Of a DNA stretch of 64,000 bases, positions 15,401 through 26,221 are shown piece after piece. The DNA lies in the NCBI GenBank assembly GCA_029990175.1, contig JARKIP010000065.1, positions 5,770,501 through 5,834,500 on the forward strand, given 5' to 3'. The number at the start of each line of letters is the position of its first letter. Within the stretch, counting starts at the first letter, position 1. Below the pieces are notes generated by a model. That model saw only the letters and a list, made by a program, of their open reading frames with translations. It did not search any database and had not been told where the DNA came from. Source of the DNA: Petunia secreta (lineage: Eukaryota > Streptophyta > Magnoliopsida > Solanales > Solanaceae). The position numbers were made by a program, and so were the translations under genes.

Positions 15401-17101
15401 TACTGACCCAAAGTTAAATATTATATTCCAGTTTCTAATGCTCCAATTTGAGTTGATGTCCTGGTAGGACAATTTATTCATGAATATGAGTCTAAGTTAT
15501 GCCTGAAGCGTGATAGACCACTCGGTTCCAAAAGATAAATCCTTGAAAAAGGAAAGGAGCAAATATTTGAGATGGTCAAATAAGGAGGCGGGGCTCTAGA
15601 AGAGTCCACGACATAACACTTTATAAAACCTCATCAGGAGAGGTTCAGGTATCTGAAAATTTATGAATATGAAGAGATCTCAATATGTTATGTCGGATTG
15701 GGAACCTAGATATGAAATTATCGTCGACGATATCTTACATATATTATAAAGCTCAATATTTATATGATTATGAGGATCTTGAGCTTAAGTCTGTTAGGAA
15801 TATATACATGAAATTATTGGCCGAAAATAGCAAAACGCATTCAAGCAAAATTGGCTTCACTCGAGTGACGTGAAGTTTTTGGACCTATAGTTCAAACATC
15901 TGAAGGTGGAAAGCCAGTGGTGTACAAAGATATTTTTGTGCAAAAATATTCATAATAATAAGTCGTTAAATATGAAGAACGACTTGAGACACAAAGATCT
16001 TACATTGATTATATGAAGCTATATTCTCCTTTGGTGGATGAAATTACCTTCAGGTATGTTATAGGTCTGGCAGTGCATGAAAGACTTGATATGCGTATGA
16101 ATGTTGCAACAGCCTTTTATATGGCTCATTGAGCAACAATATATTTATCCTTGAAGGATTCAAGATCCTAGAAGCATGTAAAAGTTTCCGGAAAACCTAT
16201 TCAATGAAACTTCATAAATATTTATACAGATTAAAACAGTCAGGCCACATGTGGTAAAATTGCGTTTGCGAGCTTTTTGATATTGAAATATTATATTTTA
16301 ATGAAATTGGTGCATTGAAGTATCTTACTAAATATACTCCGCTGGTATAGCTTTTGTTATAAGCTTATTGGTAAGATTTAGTTCTTCCTCAATGCGAAGA
16401 CATCAGAAGAATACATGGCATCTGCTTGATCCACAAAGCCCGATATCAACTTGGTATTCATTTGTTGTGGTAGAATACCTATATTGTGGAATTTTATAAA
16501 ATCAATTATTGCTGCTACATCTTCAATTTATGAAGAGATCATAGCCATGCTTGAAGCTATGTGACAATATTGGTGATTGAGATCAAGGACTCAACATATT
16601 CAGCAACAATGTGGTATTTCTTTGAAGGCGAAGATTCAGCAATATTATATGAAATATTGTATGAATAATTCAGCCAAAATGAAGATACAACTAAAGGAAA
16701 TGGTTATCCAGTAAAATTACTTTGCAACGGTGATCTTCAAAAAGAATGATGAAGTTAATGCTGAAGAATTCACTCCAGTGATAGTTTGGCGGATCTATCC
16801 ACTAAGTCATTGCCAATCTCAACATTTGAGAAGCTGATTTACAAGATTGGAATGTGTCGTCTTCAAGATATTGAATAATGTTTTAATCAGGGGGAGTAAA
16901 ATATGCGCTGCACTCTTTTTCCCTTATCAAGGTTTTATCCCACTTGGGTTTTACTTGTAAGATTTTTAATAAGGCAGCTCTAAAGGCGTATTATAGGAAG
17001 TGTGTACTCTTTTTCCTTCACTGGACCTTTTTCCCATCGGGTTTTTCCTGGTAAGGTTTTAACGAGGCATATTACCTTCAAAATGCTCATCCAAGGGAGA
17101 C
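12482..17101 (+). pseudogene. Copia gag-pol remnant
   Basis: The polyprotein is broken throughout. Recognisable pieces in order are: a GAG-pre-integrase remnant with SWHDR and HPGSN (about 14595-14640); integrase fragments around PCGP and the later KASNC/LGGE region (about 14830-15310); a linker resembling NAPI-VDV-LKRDRPLGS (about 15435-15530); RT with YSPLVDEITFRYVIGLAVHE followed by an LKQSGHMW-like segment (about 16020-16260); and the RNase H tail SLPISTFEKLIYKIGM (about 16805-16860). Dozens of stops and frame changes make it non-functional. The first 1.5 kb (gag) is too decayed to place domains. Confidence 0.8.
13453..13560. repeat. ~36-bp tandem repeat, three copies
   Basis: Three successive copies of a unit running roughly TGCTCCATTCC...GAATGTGGGAGCA, period about 36 bp, in the decayed copia interior. 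A second repeated block with GAAAGAAG follows at about 13570-13650. Confidence 0.6.
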
Positions 17102-17387
17102 TGTTGTAAATCCATGTATTTGTGTTAATGTGGATGACCACTACTCACCACTAACTTATGATTTACTACCCCACTTTCTCCTACATAATTCCTCCCCACT
17201 ATGTCCTACTTAATTCTAATAACCTTTGGGTTGATTTGTAATCTATGTATTTGTATCCTATAAATAGAGCACATTTTGGCTCTATGGAAGATACACTTGA
17301 AACACTTTGAGAATAATACAAGTTCTTCCTTCTCCTCTGATATATTTTGTCTTGTTCTTGCACTACTTTACTATTAGTTTTACAACA
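17102..17387 (+). repeat. Copia 3' LTR
   Basis: Matches the 5' LTR with few substitutions and keeps the TATAAATAG block (about 17258-17266). Confidence 0.9.
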
Positions 17388-17728
17388 GACAATTACTTTT
17401 AAAAAATTTATAAAGATTATTAATGAAGGTACCTGTAGCCTTTAGCAATGGAAGTTTGTGTTTGTATGTTCTTTTGGAAGTTTGCTTTACCGAAAAAATT
17501 GGAGGGAGATAGGAACGTGAGGAGAAAATTTGACGGGGCTGCATTTAATGTTGTAGTATCCACTAGAATATTTTTCTTTACCAAATTAGAATTGTACTAT
17601 TTAATAGAATTTTTACCAAAATTAGAAAATACAATCTCAACCATTGAAGTCCATGAGTCCAAATGTCGTTAATCTAAACCTATATTAATGTTCAATGGAG
17701 CACATTCCAATAGAGCAAATCCGGACCC

Positions 17729-17737
17729 CGACAATTC
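17729..17737. repeat. MULE target site duplication, right
   Basis: CGACAATTC, identical to 8644-8652. Confidence 0.92.
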
Positions 17738-17880
17738 AAAAGATAATTTGTTCTCTTCCACATATTACAACAATCCTAATCATCTTTTTTTTTTTTTTTT
17801 AATTTTATTGTAATTTTGTTTGTACAGACTAATTATGGGAAAGGAAGAAAAACTTTAAACCTATAATAACACTGTCTGTT
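17738..17880. other. Spacer between MULE and T1
   Basis: AT-rich, with a run of T near 17787-17804. Nothing recognisable. Confidence 0.4.
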
Positions 17881-18441
17881 TGTATTGGCCTAAATAAGGA
17901 TAGGACAACAAATCGAATTTGTATTGGGTTTAACTGGTAATTTGCTTGTATCGAAGTGATATTCGACCTAAAGTCAAATTCGAACTGAATGAAAGACTTA
18001 GGAAACGCAACGAGGCCAGGAACAAATTAATGACAAACGAGGCAAAAAGTAAAAATAGAGTTCAGTATTGTGTTGATCGTGTCCTGTTATTTACAAATGA
18101 ATACTATTAATAATCAGGAGAAAAAATGACGTTGTAAATATCATAATCGTGCCTTTATGGCCATTGCTCCGTGTTTAATCTTGATTGACCCACGATCTTC
18201 CTCTTAAATGCTAGAGCAACGGTCCACGGTTACAGAGGTTGGCCTGAGGTGTGACATCCGCTCGAGGTTACAAGGTTTTTCTCCGAGCTCAGTGCTTCAA
18301 GCTCACTCCCCCTCGTTTCCTGAGGCGATTTACCGGGGTGACGAACTATGCAGTCCCTCCTCGGGAGTTCGCCTCGTGGGGTGATCTTCGTGTTACACCT
18401 CAAGGTCTTACACGAGACCTCGGTGATTTTTATCCAATACA
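17881..18441 (-). repeat. T1 3' LTR
   Basis: Starts TGTATTGGCC and ends TATCCAATACA. Homologous to 46599-47157. Confidence 0.88.
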
Positions 18442-18459
18442 GATAGTCCCCCCACTCCT
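18442..18459 (-). other. T1 polypurine tract
   Basis: The minus strand reads GGAGTGGGGGGACTATC directly before the 3' LTR. The same block flanks the LTRs of T2 (22974-22991) and T3 (54332-54349). Confidence 0.8.
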
Positions 18460-18653
18460 CGAGAGGATGCCAAATCTATCGGGGAGTGGAGTGAATTTTA
18501 GGCGGGAGATTGATGTGGCAATTTTTGCGCCGCGAATTTTGAAAATGGTGGTTGTCACTTCGAATTCCCATCAATCATGCATGGCGATTGCTGATTGGGC
18601 ACGTTTTCTTGTTTTGTCTTCCCCATGTGGCTGTAATCATGGTGTTTCTAACC

Positions 18654-18662
18654 TATATATAG
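18654..18662 (+). promoter_or_regulatory. TATA box of the T1 antisense gene
   Basis: TATATATAG lies about 106 bp upstream of the ATG at 18768, on the plus strand (opposite to gag-pol). TATA motifs stand in the equivalent place in T2 (23223) and T3 (54540), which supports a real promoter. Confidence 0.6.
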
Positions 18663-18767
18663 CCGAACCTTGCCTTCTTTTCTTCTTCTTCTTCTTATTC
18701 TTCTTATCTTCTACAGTAAAAACTCTCGAATTTTCCCCTTTTTTGTAACCCAAAAGATCTTTGAAGA

Positions 18768-21338
18768 ATGTCTCACCAGAATTCACCACGTTCTCCACTT
18801 GTTGACACCATGATTGTTGGTGGGGAATTGGTTAATGTCCCTGAACCACTGAACGTTGTTGTTCCTCCCAACTTCAACATGGAGGATCTTACTTGTCCCA
18901 GCGGCGTTGATAAAGAACATCGCTCATCTATGGCTGGGACCGCCGGAGTAGTTACGGCGGAGGAGGAGGTCGCCACAAAGGATGTGGGCGACGATGAACT
19001 CCTGTCTGACGACTTGGAGCTCAAGCCCCACTACGTCATTCCTTAAAAAATTGATCTTTCAAAAGATTTTGTTATGCAGCTGCAAACTGACTCAGAGGCT
19101 AGGAGGAGAAGGAACATTCCTGTGGGGGATACACCGAGCATAATTACTCAGGCGAACATTCATCTGGTTTGCTCTGATTGCAACTGGGGCCCCGAGGTGA
19201 GGGTCGGTATCCCCGCCCCCGAGAGTCGACTGTGTGATCGGGTCGAGGGGTCTTCCTTCATTTTCACTTATCCCTTCACGATCGATTTCTCTCTCCTTAT
19301 CCCCGAAGTGTTGGATAATTTTTTCCGAACCTTCCATATGTGTCTAGCCCAGATTGGACCTGGGGTATGGAGGCACATTCACTACCTCGAATTTTTGAGT
19401 AAATTAGCGAGGGTACCTTTCACCCTCGATCATCTCTTTTACGTGTTTTCCCCTACCCTTCACAAGGATGGAGTTGTTCAGCTCAACAAACGGGGCTCGT
19501 ACTCGCTGATTACGAAAAGCGAGGATCTCGTGGACCGTGGGTGGAACGAGCGCTTCTTCCTCTTGCCCACCAATCTTCTCTCCTTGAAGCTTGATTTTTT
19601 CGAGTGGTGGAATCAAGCCCGTAAGTGTTTCCTCCTTCATTTATTTTCGTCTTACTTTTCCCCTTTTCTGACTCCTTGTTCTTATTCCTTTAGCTGAGAC
19701 GGTCCCGATCGTTCGCTCAAACCTATGCCAGAGAGGTCGTGGATGGTTTTGGCTACTTTGTATGAAAACCAATGGGCATGTAAACGAAATGGTGAGTTAT
19801 TCTTTTTGAGTCTGGTCTAGTTTTTTGAGGTCCTGTGCTTCGATGCTTTACTATCTTTTCTCTATTGTAGGGCTCCCCAAGAGGGCGATCACCGCGCCGA
19901 AGGAGAGGAAACAAAAGAAAGAGAGGAAGGAAAAGAAAGAGGAGGTTCCCGAGGTTGGGGATGCCTTGAATGCCCTCGAATATTTGATTGGAAACCTTTC
20001 GAGGGGAAAGGGTGAAAAGGAAGAAAATAAAGAGAAGAAGAAAATGGCTCCCGAGGGGTCACCAGACCTTAAGGCCAAAACAAGTTGAGTATCTTTCCTC
20101 TATTTTTCATCATTTTTTTCGCTTGTTCCGTTTATCACCTCCTTCCCTTCTTCTTTCAGTTTTGAGGAAGAAAGGGTTGTCCTTTTGGAAAGCTCCGAAA
20201 GCAAAGCGGGCTAGATTCGAGCCTGTCCCATTTCCTGAGCTCACTCCTATTGGCGATGCAGAGTTAAGACAGGATGAGGTTATGGTTCCTTCTACTCATG
20301 AGCCTTAACTAGTTCAGGTTGCTGATAAAGATGAGGAGAACATTCATCCCCCCCCTTCGGCGAAAATGAAAGTGAACGAGGCTGGGCCATCTCGAGTTGG
20401 GGACAAGACTCCTCGAGCAGCCTCTGAGCCTGCTCCTGATGCATCTTCTCGGAGGTAATTTCTCTATATTGAGATTCCTTCCGAGCTTTGTCTTCTTGAT
20501 GGCGACATCCAAGTCCCGATCAGCCTCCGTGGACTCCTAGGTCCTAAGGAACGCGATCGTCTTAAGGAGTCTCCCATCTATGATTTGATGGTTGATGCTG
20601 CTCAGCATGCCATCCATATATGCTTTCTCTAACTTTCTCTTTTCAATTTGTCGTTTCGCTTCCTTCTCTGATTTTTTAGGATTCTTTTTTGCAGTGTTAA
20701 ATCAACTCTATCAAGGCTGTCGAGATAGAGTGCAGCCGAGATGAAAAGCTTCGGCAATTAAGGGCTGCGTGGAGGCGAGAGCGAGCGAGTCTCGAGGCTC
20801 AGATGAGTGGTCTCGAGAAGGAACTAGTGAACACAAGGCTCGAGTTGGAGCAGGCTAAAAATGCTGCCAACAAGTCTGATGTCGAGATGACCAAAGCCCT
20901 CGAGGCCAAATCTGACATTGAGGAGAAGATGGCATGTCTGAAGGCGCTTTGTGATGCTGAGCTGAAGCGAGTAAGTAACGAGGCTCAGTCAGCTATTAGT
21001 GAGATGGCCAAAAAGTTTCATGATGACTTAAAGTAGAAGATGCTTAAGATGAATGAAAGAGTCAGCTCGAGAGCGAGGTCAAGTTCCTGAGAGGCAAGGT
21101 TGATTCTTTCTCCTCGAGGCAGGGAATGAAAAGGACTCGGACCAAAGTGGATAAGAATTGGGCCGTTATTCAGACGACGCTGAAGACTTTGAATGAATGT
21201 CGCGACGGGCTTGACCTTAATGCTGAGATTGCCAATGCCGAGAGCGATGCTGTTGTGGCCCAGAGGCTGATGGAAAATCTCCCTTCGAGCAGCGAGAGTT
21301 CAGAAGAGGGGGGTGATGACTCCGAAGCGGAGGCTTAG
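18768..21338 (+). pseudogene. T1 antisense gene: gypsy-type-transposon domain plus coiled coil
   Basis: Runs opposite to gag-pol. Exon 1 (18768-19620) encodes a variable N-terminus, then a globular domain with CLAQIGPGVWRHI, VVQLNKRG and GWNERFFLLP. This resembles the plant 'putative gypsy type transposon' family (Pfam Transposase_28). Later exons (about 19694-19790, 19871-20083, 20160-20457, 20695-21338) give a Lys-rich linker, a long Glu/Lys/Ala coiled coil and a Ser/Glu-rich acidic tail. Splice sites are visible, for example GTAAGT at 19621. Lesions are a TAA at 19044-19046 inside exon 1, a frame change in exon 2, stops near 20306 and 20457, and more near 21034 and 21088. Such antisense extra ORFs are described for Tat-lineage elements; their function is unknown. 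Confidence 0.7.
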
Positions 21339-21657
21339 AGTAGAGCTTTTGTTTCTTTTTTGGTTAAGGCCTTTGCGCCGTTTGCCTTGTAAATATTTGA
21401 GGCCTTCGAGCCTCTTTATTAATGGAAATTCCTTTTATGAATTTGCTTGCAAGACTTTTTTATTGTTTCGAGCTAGCTTAGGACGACGTCTCGCCCTCGA
21501 GCCGTAGGCTTAACTTATGACTAGCTATGCATGTTCAAATAAGAACATAAAGATGACGAATCGAAGTCTATTCCATTGATCGAATCTGCATGACTTTATT
21601 ACAATGGATGCCTTGTCATAACAGGACTTAGATAAAAGAAGAAAGAATAGCATGAAT
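21339..21657. other. T1 convergent 3' region
   Basis: Noncoding gap between the ends of the antisense gene (plus) and the gag-protease frame (minus). It contains an AATGGAA/TTAATG stretch (about 21419-21432) and a block with GGACGACGTCTCG (about 21481-21493) that recurs in T2 and T3. Confidence 0.5.
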
Positions 21658-22418
21658 TTATTCGAGCAAGTCCCAAGTGTGATCCTTTGGCGAGGTAATT
21701 GCTTGTGCTCCGAGAGCTTTGCCTGGCGAAGTCCCCAGTTGTTGAGTCCTCGCTCGCTGCAACTTCCTCGGCCCTATCGGAGAAACTGTACTCTTCATTG
21801 TGATTGAAAAACACTCTCGTGTTGTTTGCTGTTCTCCTCGAATGGCTCTTATTGCCCATGGAGTTGGGAACTTGATCACTAGATGTAAAGTGGATGGCAC
21901 GACCTCCATTTCATGGATCCAAGGCCTCCCAAGAATGACGTTATAGGCTATGTCCTCGGCCATAACCTGAAAGGTAGTTTGCTTGTTCACTCCCTCTGCA
22001 GTAGTTGTGAGGGTTATCTCTCCCAAAGTCTTCTCGGTGGAATTGTTTAACCCTATCAGTATGGTTGCCTTTGGTACAACTAAATCTTTCAACCACATCT
22101 TTTTTATCGCTCCATAGTTGATGATGTTCACCGAGCTACCAGGGTCAACCAAAGCTCGTTTGACATCACAGTCGTTAATCTTGAGCGTGATCACTAGCGC
22201 ATCATGATGGGGAAACATCATCCCATCGCAACCCTCTTTGCTGAATACCATCTCTTTGGTTGACTCTCCTGCTCTTGCTCTCTTCTCCGTTGTAATAGAT
22301 GATTTTGCCATTTTTTTTGTTGCAACAAAGTTTATTCCATTCACCACCGAGCCCCCAGTAACTGTGCTCGAGGTGGTTGCTCTTCTCTTCTGTTCTTCGA
22401 ATAATTGTGCTTCCCTTT
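21658..22418 (-). pseudogene. T1 gag C-terminus and aspartic protease
   Basis: The minus-strand frame continues the gag fragment at 42415-42971 across the T2 insertion. It encodes a linker (REAQLFEEQK) and then a retropepsin-like protease with ALVDPGSSVNIINYG (DPG in place of the usual DSG/DTG), a STEKTLGEITL segment and VILGRPWIHEM. The family would process the polyprotein. The frame ends at 21658 and no RT follows, unlike in T2 and T3. The open frame extends further right, to 22608, only because it runs into the T2 LTR. Confidence 0.8.
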
Positions 22419-22973
22419 TGTATGGGCCTAAATCAGTTTTAGGTACACAAATCGAATTTGGGTTCGGATACAAGCAATTCTTCGTATCAAAGTTGAAATA
22501 ACAGGTAAAAAGACGTAAAAGCTGGAAAATAACAGTATTTCGATATATTGTAGTGAGTACAAATTTGGGCAGCGTTTCAGTATAAATTTCTGGATCCTTA
22601 TAATACAAAATGAACTAGTACTTATAGGTGCGAAGGCCCTGCCCACGTTCTCCACCAGTTGTTGATGCGCTTCCCACGATCTAAGCATTATATGAGGAGT
22701 TAGTGGGGTAAAGTAGTGGGCTGCAAAGCCGCTTGAACCGAGGGGAATCCACCGAGGTGAGAGTTACCGACCTCGGTGGCTTGGCCCTGTTGCTTGACTG
22801 AGGTGATCGCTACCGAAGCTCAGCTCACGGCTCGCCTTCGGTAGCGTGCCTTCGGTTTCAAGGCCTCGGCGATTCGCTCAATTGCTTCGGCGGTTGCTTA
22901 GTCGGGACGTGTTCGGTCGTTCTGATTTGCATGACCGGGGCGAATCACCGCGGGTCGAATTTTACCCAATACA
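22419..22973 (-). repeat. T2 3' LTR
   Basis: Starts TGTATGGGCC and ends TTACCCAATACA. Equal in length to 41860-42414. Confidence 0.92.
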
Positions 22974-22991
22974 GATAGTCCCCCCACTCCT
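22974..22991 (-). other. T2 polypurine tract
   Basis: G-rich on the minus strand, same block as in T1, abutting the 3' LTR. Confidence 0.8.
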
Positions 22992-23116
22992 CGGTTACCT
23001 ACCGAGGCAACCGAGGAGTAGAATGAAATTTAGCAGGAAAGCGACGTGGCTTGATCTTATCCAAGCGTTTCAAAATTTGTCAACGGTCCGCGTCCCATCA
23101 GGTCACTTCCCGTGGA

Positions 23117-23230
23117 CACGTGGCGCTCATCCACTGGTCGCCCGAACGGTCACGCCGTAATTTTTGCTTCTTCCAACGTTTAAATAATGACGATGACGCC
23201 ATCCTCTTTAATCCTCCATACCTATAAAAG
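23117..23230 (+). promoter_or_regulatory. Putative promoter of the T2 antisense gene (G-box and TATA)
   Basis: A CACGTG G-box at 23117-23122 is followed by TATAAAAG at 23223-23230 on the plus strand. T3 has two CACGTG motifs (54411, 54466) upstream of its TATA. This is inferred from sequence only. Confidence 0.5.
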
Positions 23231-23338
23231 GGCGCTTCACTAATCCTTGTTCCTCACTTACCTTTAAGCGATCAACAGTACACAAAGCTAAAAAGCACTT
23301 TCAAACCTTTTCCAACTTTCTCCCTTCCTGTACACAGG

Positions 23339-25467
23339 GTCATTGACGACTTCTGCCGGGCATACAACTTGTGTCTGGCTCAGCTCGGCCCCAGCGTCTG
23401 GAGGGTTGTTCAATGCGTGGACTGGCTGAGCACGAAGGCAGGGGTTGATTTCACTTTGCAGCACCTCATTTCTATTTATTACCCCTATTTCCATAAAGCT
23501 GGGGTCGTGGCGCTTAACAACCGAGGCAAGTTTGCCCTCCTCCACAAGAGTGAAGACCACGGAGATCGAGGTTGGAGTGAGCGGTATATCTTGCTTGAGA
23601 CGAAGGTTTTATCCACCGAGCCTAATTTCCCCGAACAGTGGAATAATACGCGTAAGTGTCTTTCTTCCTGTACTTTATTCCGTGGTAATTTATCTATTTT
23701 GATTGACCTCGTTTCTTTGCTTCCTGTCCAGCCAACAAGGTGGACATCGTGCCCCCGATGGGTCTAACTGCTTGGGTCAAAGCGATGACCGGTGCTCTTA
23801 AACGCCCCGAAAGAACTTGGATGAAAATGGCTGCCGAGTTCGGTTGGCAGTGCAAGAGGCATGGTAAGCTTTTATAGTGTCTGGGTGGGTACGCTGCTTT
23901 TGAGACCTTGATTGATTCCTTTTTCCTTCGGTGCCAGGTTTCCCAAATCGTGCCATGAATACTAAAAAGAGTAAGAAGAAGAAGGAAGACAAGAAGAAGA
24001 AAGATGGAGAGGATACCGAGTCGGATGACGATCTGGCTGCGGTGGCCGGTGAATACAAAGGGTTGAAGGCTTCTAAGTCTTCAAAAACTTCTAAGGGAGC
24101 CCCTGATCAGGGGACTTCCAAAGGTAACATTCCTCCTCGGTTGGTATTAACAGTTGCCGCTCTTTGTTTGTCTTTCTTGTTTTGACCTCTTTTTTGTTGT
24201 AGGCGTGAAGAGGAAAAGGGCTCCCACGAAGAAGCCTTCTCGCTCGGTTATTCCAAGAACCGAGGTAGTGGTTTCTTCTCGACCCGAGGCGACAGTTGGT
24301 TGGCGCCGAAGGTTGATCGATGAGCCCGATGATGAAGCTGCCGAGGTGATGGCTCACAGGGGTGTTGACATTGTCGACCTCGAGGGCCAAGAGCCTGAGG
24401 CAGAGGTCGCCACAGCAAGGGCTAAAGGCAAAGCCAAGGTTGGGGAAGTTGGCGCTGCTATGATGGAGGAAGGAGCTGGTGCCGGCGCGGTCAGGGCGCA
24501 CTCCGAACCCGCGAGGGTTTCATCCTCGATGGGGTCTTATCGGAGACTCGAGGTGCCAGTTGCCTCAAACTTGTTGGCGTGTGGCCCGGAGGAGTTGCTA
24601 CGCCTCACGCCTTTGCTGGGGCCAACCGAGGATAGGGTTGTGCAAGAATTCACTGCTGGCCAACTATATAGCACGATGGCTTCCAACGCCTTAAGGGTGA
24701 GTTATATCAGATTTGAACTAAAGATTTCTAATGTTTACCTTCGGTTCTTTACTAATCTTGATTCTTCAATCCTTGTTCAGAGCTTCATCCTTTCGTTAAA
24801 AGCCAGCGAGGTCGAATCTGCGAGGACCACCGAAGTTCGGCGCGTGTCTCGCTTGTGGGATCAGCAGAAGGACAGATTCAACGCCCAAATAGCTTCGCTA
24901 AAGGCTGAATTGGCCAAGTCCCAGTCTGATCTGCGCGAAGCCGAGGCGAATTCTGAGGCCAAAATTAGACTCCTCGGTGAAGATTATCGGGCTGAGCGCT
25001 CGAGGCTGGAGAGCGAAGTTGCGAGGCTGGATAATGAATTGTCTCGAACGAAGGCCGAGGCTGTGAACATGGCCAAGAAGCACCATGAGCAGTTGAAAGA
25101 TCATTTGCTTCATATTAAGAAGCTGGAGGGCGAAACTTCCAAGCTTTCAGCTAAAGATGCTCAGATTGCGGCCCTGAAGGATGAGATCGCTGATCGAAAG
25201 GATAGGGCTGCACTCAAGGTGAAAAGGGCCGAACTGGACAAGCGGTGGGCCATTATCAAGTCTCGGCTAAGGCTGCTCAAGCGATGTCGCGCCGGGGAGA
25301 TTGATCTGGATGAAGAGATTGCCAAAGCCGAAGTAAAATCAGCGGAGGCCCAAGCAATCATTGATGAGCTTCCATCAAGTGAAGCTTCGAGCGGCGATGA
25401 AGACGAAGAAGAAGATGAAGATGCCGAGGGGGGCTCCGAGGATGGAGGTGATTCTCCCGAGGCGTAG
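23339..25467 (+). pseudogene. T2 antisense gene, N-terminally truncated but with intact splicing and frame
   Basis: Exons inferred from consensus splice sites are: 1, 23339-23651; 2, 23732-23863; 3, 23938-24123; 4, 24203-24696; 5, 24781-25467. The frame stays open across all four junctions. Exon 1 holds the gypsy-type-transposon domain (CLAQLGPSVWRVVQ, VVALNNRGKF, GWSERYILLE). Exon 3 is Lys-rich. Exon 4 is basic, then Glu/Ala-rich. Exon 5 is a ~190-residue coiled coil ending in an Asp/Glu-rich tail. Compared with T1, about 190 codons at the 5' end are missing: the leader after the TATA box (23223) joins the middle of the domain at about 23338, and no in-frame ATG precedes it. Apart from that deletion it is the best preserved of the three copies. 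Confidence 0.65.
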
Positions 25468-26221
25468 ATCTTTCATAGTGTTGTTTTGTAAGCCTTCGGG
25501 CTTTTATGTTTCTGTTTTGGACCTTCGGGTCATTTTTGGATGTAAATAATTCCAGCCTTTAAGCTTTTAATGAAAGACTGTTTGCGTCTTTGCTTTTGTG
25601 GGTTTCGTGTGTTGGCTTTTCAAATATTCCAAACACTTTGAAAATAAATAACATGCTTGCAAGTCTTGACTAAATTCAATCGATGCGAACTTAGGACGAC
25701 GTCTCGTCCTCGAGTCGATGCATTGTGCAGCTTCGGTGTGCAAGATTTGTGTAGATAAAATGAATGAAACCAAAGTCATTTCATATGAATGGAAACAAAG
25801 TCATTTTATTGATATCCAAGAGCCCGAAAAGGCTGTTTACATGTAACCAAGTCGAATCGGACCTCGGGTAGAAAAAGTAAAAAACTTTCAATTAAAACAG
25901 ATTGACCATACGCCGCTATCGGGCTAATTACAATGTACTAAATCTAATCCTCGGGCATAAGTCCCCGGTTGTCGGATAGATAAGCTTCGGTTGGGAGGCT
26001 CGATGTCGACCTCGCTATCAACCCTTCTCTCTCCCCCCCAGTGTTCGGTTCTGAATCTTGGTGAAGATCCGAGCACTGGAATCAGTTCGGTTCGCTTCCT
26101 GAAAAGGTTAAGCAGAAAGATGGAACGAGGAGCAAGTTAGTACATTTTTTGAGAGCCATGGGAGCGTCAATCGGCTCGGGGCTGTTTAATTGAAAAGTAG
26201 TTGAAAAGATATTTACCTCGG
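25468..26221. other. T2 convergent 3' region
   Basis: Noncoding gap between the antisense gene and the integrase end. It carries TTAATGAAAGA (about 25567) and the block GGACGACGTCTCG at about 25694-25706, shared with T1 and T3. Confidence 0.5.

Larger units (their letters stand above)
12197..17387 (+). mobile_element. Degenerate Ty1/copia retrotransposon (Ale/Retrofit-like)
   Basis: LTRs of 285 and 286 bp (12197-12481 and 17102-17387) flank 4.6 kb. A perfect 5-bp target duplication, GACAA, lies at 12192-12196 and 17388-17392. The right LTR begins TGTTGTAAATCC and both end TTTTACAACA. Right after the left LTR comes CGTTATCAGCACG, a primer-site sequence typical of many plant copia elements. 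Before the right LTR is a purine-rich CCAAGGGAGAC tract. Domain order (integrase before RT) is diagnostic of copia. It is inserted within the MULE. Confidence 0.9.
8653..17728 (+). mobile_element. Mutator-like element (MULE), FAR1-type, with a copia insertion
   Basis: The element starts GGGTCCGAATTTGCTC and ends in the complementary GAGCAAATCCGGACCC. TIRs of about 310 bp are at 8653-8968 and 17421-17728. A perfect 9-bp target duplication, CGACAATTC, lies at 8644-8652 and 17729-17737, the size expected for MULEs. Inside, on the plus strand, is a FAR1/MULE transposase pseudogene. The right half is displaced by a 5.2 kb copia element (12197-17387). Without it and its duplicated site the MULE would be about 3.9 kb. 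Confidence 0.92.

Noticed and set aside
17876..17880. T1 target duplication CTGTT against CTATC at 47158-47162
   Set aside because: Two mismatches in five bases; not reliable.
18773..19337. Minus-strand frames opposite the T1 antisense gene
   Set aside because: Shadows of the plus-strand exon, which has domain similarity and splice sites.
22419..22608. N-terminal part of the T1 protease frame
   Set aside because: Encoded by the T2 LTR, not by T1.
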